Positions 55,751 to 64,000 of a stretch of 64,000 nt of DNA are shown here, one piece after another. The position numbers were made by a program, and so were the translations under genes. The stretch lies in NCBI RefSeq assembly GCF_026151205.1, contig NC_087072.1:21046103-21110102 (forward strand). The letters run 5' to 3'. The stretch comes from Bolinopsis microptera (taxonomy: Eukaryota > Ctenophora > Tentaculata > Lobata > Bolinopsidae). How positions within the stretch are numbered: position 1 is the stretch's first letter; every line of letters begins with the position of its first letter. Below the pieces are notes generated by a model. It worked only from the letters and a program-made list of their open reading frames with translations. It was not told where the DNA came from and did no database searches.

Positions 55751-57141
55751 ACGTCACGGATAATTTGTCTGATTTCAATGCCCTTACGTTAGAAAATACG
55801 TCACGGACCACTGCAGGAGCGATCAGATACAATCAGGAGAGATCACGACTCCGATAGTGAATTAAAAAGGAAAACAAAGTTCAATCTTTAAATAGTAATT
55901 TCTAGCTATTTGTGGTCTTAAAGAAGGGTGTCTTTAAAACCAACCACTTCATGGTCCATGATAACCCTTTATAGCATGTAACTCAATAAATTGAACGTTG
56001 GTAAATCACAACATCAATTTTGTACCGCTGTTATCAACGTAATGGCATTATCTCCTAAATAAATATACACTATACAGGAACTCACACTCTCACAGCGATA
56101 ACTGGTAGTATAGCAGTTGGTGCAATAATACACTTTACTATAACTACCCTCAAGAACTACTGAATGCTGATGTGTTAAAACAGAAAACTTAAAATTTTTA
56201 AAATAGGAGAACACAATAACTACATAATATTTACTAGAATTTACTAGAATTTCTCTCTTTTTTCTCACAGTAATTTTTTTGCTATTTGATTATGGACAGT
56301 AAATTTTTAGAAGAAAATAAAAAGCCGATCAAATTACGATCTCATGATTAACTTAAATTAAACCAGGTGTTTTAGCGATATCGTCTCGCAGATTAGGAGG
56401 AAATTATGTTTTAATCAGGCAAGAATTACAACTCACGGCGACTGAAACATACTAATTCCAGGGACAATCTCACCTTCTAGAATCATTAAAAATATTGAGA
56501 AAGCAAGTTGTCTAGCTTGTTCTTAAAGAAATCTTGGAATATCTAAATTGAATCTGAAAAGGTAGTTTGAAGCCCCTCATCATGAAATGTTACCAAGCAC
56601 GGGCAGGAATGTGGAGCAACTGACTGTATACTGCCCAGGATGGGATAAGAAGCGGATATTACCAGCAATCTCCAACAAGAATGAGAGGAGAAAGAGTGGA
56701 GAGATTGCTGATCCCTTTGTTCACCAGTGAAGTGTGCTTGAAGTGTCACCCAACTTCCTGGCTTGCTATGATCAGTACTACACTGTTGTGTATGTGTTGT
56801 TAATACTTGCAGATCTTGCAGCTCTACTGGCCACTGCTAGTTGGCGGAGTCCTTAGCACGTAAAAATCAAGTACTTATAAGTAATTAATAAATAATAGAT
56901 AAATAGATAATAGTAGGTAGCTAGTATATTATATTATACATATAGCCAGGCAGTCGTTGATGGGCATTCCGGTTATTTTTGCCACTTTATAATTTTGGAA
57001 TCATTTGGTGGCTCGAATTTGACGGCCTAAGACACAAATTCATAAATGATACATAGCTAAACGAAAAAGCCCTAGAATGACCAACCTCGAAAAACAGATA
57101 ATATAGAAATGAGGGAAACCGGCAAGATAACAAGATAAGTA
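55751..57141. other. Region without recognised genes
   Basis: AT-rich; no coding signal, RNA gene or repeat family recognised. Confidence 0.45.
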
Positions 57142-57793
<652 letters not shown>

Positions 57794-57966
57794 GGGTACT
57801 ACTGTGACGAGAATTGGGTCACTTGGCGTACCATGGTCATCTGATCACGACCAGGGTCATCTGATCACGACCAGGATCCTCACGGATATCCCATCTGAGG
57901 AAGCCAATGACCCTTCAACCTGGTTACAAAACGAAGACAAGATGTCCTGGAAGGGTGATCCAGTTG

Positions 57967-58300
57967 GTACCGCGACAATTGACCCCCTATGTAATTACAC
58001 TGGGGTCAATTGTTGCGAAATCTAAGACTTAGTACGACAATTGACCCCCCGACAATTGACCCCCGACAATTGACCCCCATGTAATTTCACTGGGGTCAAT
58101 TGATCGGGTCAGGGTCAGGGTCAGGGTCAGGGTCAGGGTCAGGGTCAGGGTCAGGGTCAGGGTCAGGGTCAGGGTCAGGGTCAGGGTCAGGGTCAGGGTC
58201 AGGGTCAGGGTCAGGGTCAGGGTCAGGGTCAGGGTCAGGGTCAGGGTCAGGGTCAGGGTCAGGGTCAGGGTCAGGGTCAGGGTCAGTTGTCGCCCACCCG
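57967..58300. mobile_element. TIR element copy 2, with TCAGGG hexamer core
   Basis: Ends match copy 1 at 26091-26391 (ggtaccgcgacaattgaccc and tgtcgcccacccg). The core is a perfect array of about 30 gggtca (tcaggg) hexamers at 58105-58286. The Asp-Pro and Gly-Ser ORFs are translations of the array. Confidence 0.85.
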
Positions 58301-59062
58301 ACCCAGTTACCAGATGGGTGACCTATGTCCACAGAAGGATTGCTACCTTAAAGTAGTACATCTTATGGATCAGAAGTTAGAACGGTTCTGATAACAAGAC
58401 AGAGATAAAGGCAGTATGTATTTTGATATTTCCACTAGGCAATCAGCAAATCGGTCAACTATAAGTTTGACAAGGCTTTCAGACAGCCAGATAGGCAGGC
58501 AATCAACGAGATGAAGATTGGTGATGGCCGCCCACTTCCAAATTACTAAAATTAGAATTTAGAGTAACAGCCACTAATCATGAAATGATCATCACCGTCA
58601 TCATTACCGGCTCATTAGTCGATCTACAATATTATTTAGTACCAAAACTTAGTTAGTTTGTAAGTAAAGTTACTAAAACTACCATATTTTTATGGACAGA
58701 ATCAAAGAAAAATAATATAAGAAATGGATCAGTTAGCTGATCGTAATAATATTTGGCCCGGTGATCATGTGAATTCTTGTTGTGCTGGTTGGATCCTCTT
58801 AGTGGATTTCTCTTTATCTGGTTCAAATGTGTGGAAAACTTATTAATGGGGTTTTAAACACCAAAAGATGTATCAAATTTAAATATCTTAGGCTTCCCTC
58901 CAATTAAAATATATTGTTGGGGCGGCGAGGAGCACCTAAAGGAACGATACCCAGACGGCATCGTGTCCCGAAAACTATACTAACTGTGTAACTGTGTCTA
59001 TTTTAGAAGTTCTCCTTACCCTACCATGGCAGCAGGGCCCCAAAATGGCCCATCAGTCTTGA
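58301..59062. other. Region without recognised genes
   Basis: No gene, RNA or repeat recognised. Confidence 0.45.
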
Positions 59063-60320
59063 CTAGGGTTTGCAACCGATATTATCGGCGATAATTTGTG
59101 AAAAATTCATTATCGGTTATCGGCGATTATTTCTAACCGATAAACCAATAATATCAAACATTTTTCTTCACAAATTATTTCCAAAAGGTTCGAAATTCCG
59201 TAAAATCATCGATCAAATTTAGCGTTATTGGACCTCTACAGCTAACTAGCTAATTTTCACCGCCCACTTTCACTCTTGATATAGTGAGGGGCCATCTACT
59301 TAGGACGTCCGCCGCCAAAATCGCAGATTTTCAGACCACCTGCACCCCCTCCCCCTGTCCGGGTGTGTCCCAATTTTCAAAACCACCCCCGGCCCCCCCC
59401 CCCCACTCCCCCTGACGTCCGGATTTCCAGCTACTTTTAAGAGTACAAATAAAACCAACTCAAATTCATTGTTAATAAAAATGTGTAGTTACTTAAAATA
59501 GACAATAATATATTTAGTGTCGAACAAGTTTAGCACAGTTACATTTAAGTACATTTAAGTGCTCGTTCAAAATACAGGGTCCAGGGATCTAAACTTACAA
59601 AGTAATTAGTGTCAAAGAGTTGAAATAAATGGGACTTTTTCGTTAATTCTGCCTAAATTTCCGCATGTCCGGATTTTCAGAAACCACCCCTCCCCTTTCC
59701 GAATTTGTCCGAAATTCCAAAAACACCCCCCCCCCCCCCTCCTTATTTGCCAGACGTCCTAAGTAGATGGCCCCTAAACTGTTAGCATGGATATTTATTA
59801 TTTAACCGAATTTGCTACTTTAATCAGTGTCATCCTCTCATTGTTAAATCAAAATATGTAAAGTTATTTTAATTTCATTGTCATGTCTTAATCTTATTGC
59901 TTATTTGTCCAGCAATTGATGATTAATTATTTTAACAGCATAAGTTTCCCAATGGACAATTCCCATAGAGTAAAATTATATTTCGCCAATAAGACTTCTA
60001 TGTAAAGTTACTTGTTTTTCTTTGAACATCTGTAAATCGTAATTTTCACGCACTTGAATTGATATTATTAAATTGCTTTCTAAATAAATTTACGATGCCG
60101 TTGTGGAATTTCAAATTACGAGTTTAGAATTCGTGTAACAGTAACTCAGGACTTCCGTAATCCTCATTCACAAAGGTGACGAAGGTGTAATTGATTATGT
60201 CAGTCATGAAAATCAACAAAAACTTAGCTCATTGTTATGACAAAATTTTATCGCCGATAATTTAAAAATTGTTACCGGTTATCGGCGATCAAATTATTGG
60301 ACCGATAATGCAAACCCTAG
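59063..60320. mobile_element. DNA transposon-like element with TIRs ctagggtttgca
   Basis: Left end ctagggtttgcaaccgatat and right end accgataatgcaaaccctag are inverted. The subterminal regions are rich in ttatcggcgataattt in both orientations. 1258 bp, no transposase frame. It contains a second, nested TIR element at 59287-59775. hAT-like ends are possible, but no 8-bp target duplication is visible. Confidence 0.75.
59287..59775. mobile_element. Nested MITE
   Basis: Perfect terminal inverted repeats aggggccatctacttaggac (left) and its complement (right, ending ggcccct). 489 bp, with internal C-runs and gtccggattttcag-like repeats in both halves. Inserted inside the 59063-60320 element. Confidence 0.85.
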
Positions 60321-60349
60321 TATCATGTCAAGAGTCTTGACATGATACT
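60319..60349. repeat. 31-bp perfect palindrome
   Basis: agtatcatgtcaaga, centre g, then its exact complement. It abuts the right end of the 59063-60320 element. Confidence 0.9.
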
Positions 60350-60914
60350 GATCCAGGCTTCTTCAGGATATTAGACTCAGTGGCGAAAGTAACTGACCGT
60401 TGTAAAAGGCAATGCTGTTGTAAGAGAATACAGGAAATACCTCGTACTAGTAGAAACAAATAAAGCGTATTTGCTAGTGTGTACAGGAGGTTGGATCTAT
60501 TGGCGTGTACCAGGTACCAGGTACACAATTCAGCTAAATCCCTGCCATCTCTTAACACGTGTTAACCTCCTACAAGCATATTGTCAACTCATAATCATAC
60601 AATAATTGTAGAGCATATAATTTCATTTCTTAATTTTAATTCTAATATTTCATGTTTTATTCCCGGACGGCTTCAAATAAACTCATACTAATTTCACAAA
60701 GCATTGCTTACAATTTTCAACACTTCAAGTTCACACCTATTAGTAATACCTCCCTCGCGAATTCATTCTCAGAAACCTTAAGACTAAGTAACTACCTTCA
60801 CCTTTCACCGTCTGGCGTCCTAACACTATCTTAACATCAGCCAATCACAATTAAGAAACACGTCTCACATGACACATTGACACTACTTTCACCTCCATAG
60901 CCGTCCGTGGCTAA
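60350..60914. other. Region without recognised genes
   Basis: AT-rich; two short ORFs with no domain features. Confidence 0.4.
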
Positions 60915-61651
60915 GATTGTAAGAAAAGTCTGGTAGTGATGTGACGACTGGAATGGCGGAATGCAGTATTTGCAGCAAATAAGTTATTGAACACAAAAAA
61001 GTTCAACAACCTCTCACCGTTTTCATTCCTCCCACCAACGCCGTACCTTCCTAAGTTCTTATGAAGGCCACTGTTGTAGTCTTGATCTGACCGTTTACCA
61101 AGTTTTGCATTAAAATCGCCTAGTATTCAGAGTTCATAACGTGCGGGTACATCCACTGCTACTTGAAGTTCACGGTAAAACTTGTCTGTAGCTGCTGGGT
61201 TTGAAAATGTTTTTGGATTGGTTGGGCTGTAACGGTTAACGATGCGCAATTTACAAGGGGGTTTGCAAGCAGATTTTGAAGGAACAAAAAAGTCCATGTA
61301 AACAACACGATCGCTAATCTGATGAAATGAACGGAAGTAATGATTAACACGAGTATTGATAAGAAACCCCAGTCCACCATGGTAACCATCCTTCTGGTCA
61401 AACAAAAGAAGGCGATGATTTCCCGGAAGTCTCAAATCTGAAAACTGACGTACTTTAGTCTCTTGTAATCCAATAACGTCTAAATCATATCTGTCACAGT
61501 CCTGTGCAAGCAGATGTTGCTTGTCTGTTTTTGTCAAACCTCGAACATTCCATGTAGCAAAGCCGAGTAGAGCAATGGTGACAAGGAGCGTAGTGACCTC
61601 TCCAACAGTGATCTTCCACGTAGCAGTATATTTTCTGGTTATAGTAACCAT
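60915..61651 (-). pseudogene. Non-LTR retrotransposon endonuclease fragment with one stop
   Basis: The minus strand encodes an apurinic-type endonuclease of a LINE ORF2 (also seen annotated as craniofacial-development-protein-2-like). Landmarks are FATWNVRGL (first catalytic Asn), DLDVIGLQETKV (catalytic Glu) and, after an in-frame TGA at 61127-61129, ILGDFNAKLGKRSDQDYN (Asp/Asn motif). It then continues NENGERLLNFF and FRHSSRHITT before degenerating near 60920. Only one stop interrupts about 240 codons. No RT follows. The frame from the ATG at 61651 includes about 30 residues of uncertain origin before the domain. Confidence 0.85.
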
Positions 61652-62120
61652 GTGTGTCCATCACGACATCACGCCATGCTAATCACATGATCTACTTAAA
61701 TTAAAATCGTTATCGTCGATAATTTCAAAATTGTTATCGGTTTTTTTAAGTATACCGTTTTTATTTATCTTATTTCGGCTATAATTTAATCAGTTAAATT
61801 AGTTAGTGGCTTAATAACAAAGTAAGGTTTGTTATAGGTATGGGCACAAACTGGTTCCTGGTAGTGGTAGGATCGAAATCAGATCGTAAGATATGACTTT
61901 ATGTAAAAATAAAATAGTTGTTCGGTAAAACTGTGTGCGCAACGGCCGTTTGTACCAACTTATAAGGAAAACTTCATGAATTCTTCTATATCCCACTTAA
62001 GTTTTGTTTTCGCAAATATCACTTTATTACCATGACACTGCTAATACTTTCAACACTACTATATGGACACGTTCATTTGAGTTTGAGGATATTGGTAAAT
62101 ATAAGTGACCCTATTAAAAG
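61652..62120. other. Region with a partial copy of the 59-kb element end
   Basis: 61703-61740 (cgataatttcaaaattgtta) resembles the subterminal sequence near 60248-60285 of the 59063-60320 element. Nothing else recognised. Confidence 0.55.
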
Positions 62121-64000
62121 GCACAGTGTAGTTGACTTTGTCACACTATGAAATTACACAAACCCTTGATGGTTAGGATAATCGTCTCATCCTCTAGGCT
62201 AACTTTGTCACTTAACGATATCTTAATCAGCTGATAAGATATCGCTTAAATACGGCCGGCACGGAAATGGTTACATTGTCACACTATAAACATGTGACGG
62301 AGTAAATATGGACCCCTTACTGCCGTTTTTGACCAAATTTTTGAGTGTCCAGTTGATTGGATGGGTACAAATGACCATTACCTACATATTTGACGAGTTT
62401 TTTCGTTAGATGGTGCACTCAGGTTTACTCTGTCACACATTTAAGAAAACATGTGAAGAATGTTTAGGGCACCCTGATAAGCAATGCTGAGTAGTGTAGG
62501 TTTATTTGATGGCCTGGAAGTGCTACGAATTGTTATTATATCATATAGTCGTAAGGAATTAAAACACAGAAGGCACAAACAAGTTTACTTTGTCACATAA
62601 TCTTGATGATATCTGAACATGTGTGAAATTGAACAAATAATGATATACCAGCTTAAGGGGGCATACACCAAAACAGTGGTTTGTGCCGTCCAGACCAAAT
62701 GACCTCATAGGCAGTTCAGTGACCTTCTAGCGCACCGTTTCCACACCAAAAAAAATCATTTTGAGAATACCCATTTTTGTAATCGACCATTTCCTGGTTA
62801 AGAGTGCAATTTTCGGAAAAAATAATTTTTTGGTTGAGACGCTATAATTTAGCTAATTATTGAGATAGCGAGCTAAAATTTTTCAAAAAATATGTTTTTG
62901 TACTGTTCTACATGAGTGTAAAATTTCATCACCGTATCTAAAAAGGCTGATGTGTTATAACCATTTAAAGTCAAAAAAGCTGAAATCGTCCTTTCAGGCT
63001 CATTTTGATCATAAGTCAGTCAGGGAACAAGGTCGTTTTTTATGCTTGACATGAAATTGTTCTCTGAACTCTGGCGCAGTTTTTGATGACCTCAAAAATG
63101 TGTTTACTCATTTGTAATCAGATCTATTGGACCTCAAAGTTACAAGAAAAAAGTTATGATATTTTTATTTTTGTCAAAAAAATGATTCTGAAACCACAGA
63201 AACGAAGCTTGGACTCCAATTTTAGGTGAAAATGGTCCGCTTCAATGTGCTCTAAGACCTTGTATTGGTTAGGAAATCATTCTGGCGAACAAAAATCGTG
63301 CATTTTTTCCCCTGGGTGATTGTAAGATATTTGGTGTGTTTGCCTCAAACGTCCAAAGTTACTCGATTTGGGGCTAATATATTATGCCGGAGTTGGTAAC
63401 AGTAAACAGAAGGCTTTGAAACATGATTTGGCAACAAATACTTGTTGAAAAGAGATGTTATAACTTAAAGTATAAAAACCAATGCTAAATTGTTTTACAA
63501 ACAATAATAGTTAAACATGATACGATCACTTCTACATATTTACAACCCAAGCATAGCGTTCAACAGTTTTGTTTGTTTTGTTTGGACATATTTATAGATA
63601 CATGAACATATTAACTAACAATTACATAAGTTAACTCATTAACGTGTAATTGAAGTGTACCTCCACACTTTCAATACTAGTATTAGCAAGGCTGGTAGTG
63701 TAACTGAGTAAACAAACAGTTTCCGGTTTAGATAGAGGGTTCAGGAATGTGTGAGTTTATACCGTTATTTCCATCCAGACCTCAACTAAGACATGGTGGT
63801 TTTTGCATGTCTAGGTCATAAAAAAGGATGACCCGTAAACTGGACTGGGGACCCAGCATGGAAGTAGGGGGTGATCTCCCCTTGCGGGAGCGCTGCCCAA
63901 ATTATCAATTTGTGCAGTCTTGTAGGAATTTTTCTTAAAGAAATTTGAAGAAAAATGTAACAAAACTGATACTGGAATAATAATGGAAACCTATTAGTTT
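62121..64000. other. Region with repeated TTTGTCACA/TGTGACA motifs
   Basis: At least six occurrences of ctttgtcac, tttactctgtcac or their complement between 62137 and 62600, spaced irregularly. The rest is AT-rich with no gene, RNA or repeat family recognised. Confidence 0.45.

Noticed and set aside
58105-58286. Interstitial telomere
   Set aside because: The hexamer is tcaggg, lies between the ends of a known repeat family and can be derived from its gggtca end sequence.

Overview
The window is eukaryotic, almost certainly from an invertebrate animal. It shows a dense GT-AG exon-intron structure on one strand, non-LTR retrotransposon fragments, a tRNA-headed SINE, TTAA-flanked MITEs and many long mini- and microsatellites. 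I cannot name the species. A marine or early-branching invertebrate fits the transposon mix, but that is inference.

One gene dominates: a dysferlin/myoferlin-type ferlin on the minus strand, a multi-C2 protein of membrane fusion and repair. Sixteen core exons run from position 29738 down to the window edge at position 1. In order they encode the second half of C2A, a short linker, C2B, FerI, C2C, and the FerA/FerB region, where the window cuts the gene off. Every junction I checked keeps reading frame, and residues match vertebrate dysferlin almost exon by exon. C2D-C2G, DysF and the membrane anchor must lie beyond coordinate 1.

The main discovery is upstream and between these core exons. 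Ten further coding exons mostly begin at an ATG preceded by an in-frame stop with no splice acceptor in between. Each ends in a GT donor whose phase fits a core exon. Five of them (ATGs near 44122, 40928, 36198, 35535 and 30217) each encode a different N-terminus plus a different first half of C2A, and all end in phase 1, matching the single acceptor at 29738. One (18741) joins the last C2A strand in phase 0. One (15846) joins the linker exon in phase 1. Three (11644, 7877, 6799) join the exon before C2B in phase 2. This reads as about ten alternative promoters/first exons on one ferlin, giving swappable C2A calcium loops or no C2A at all. Human dysferlin is known to have two alternative C2A first exons; an array this large is, to my knowledge, undescribed.

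The rest is intron or upstream sequence. 2.5-29 kb: large introns with minisatellites, a piggyBac-like MITE (16.6-17.2 kb), a SINE (23.9-24.1 kb), a TIR/poly-G element (26.1-26.4 kb) and a 930-bp foldback element (26.5-27.4 kb). 30-44 kb: the C2A first-exon array, with a 14-bp minisatellite, a GGA tract, a MITE and a 189-bp tandem duplication. 44-64 kb: no recognised host exon. It holds a 2.5-kb TIR element filled with GGA-rich repeats, a LINE 3' fragment inside a 12-bp minisatellite, a 620-bp GA tract, a TCAGGG-type hexamer array, nested TIR elements, and a LINE endonuclease fragment broken by one stop.
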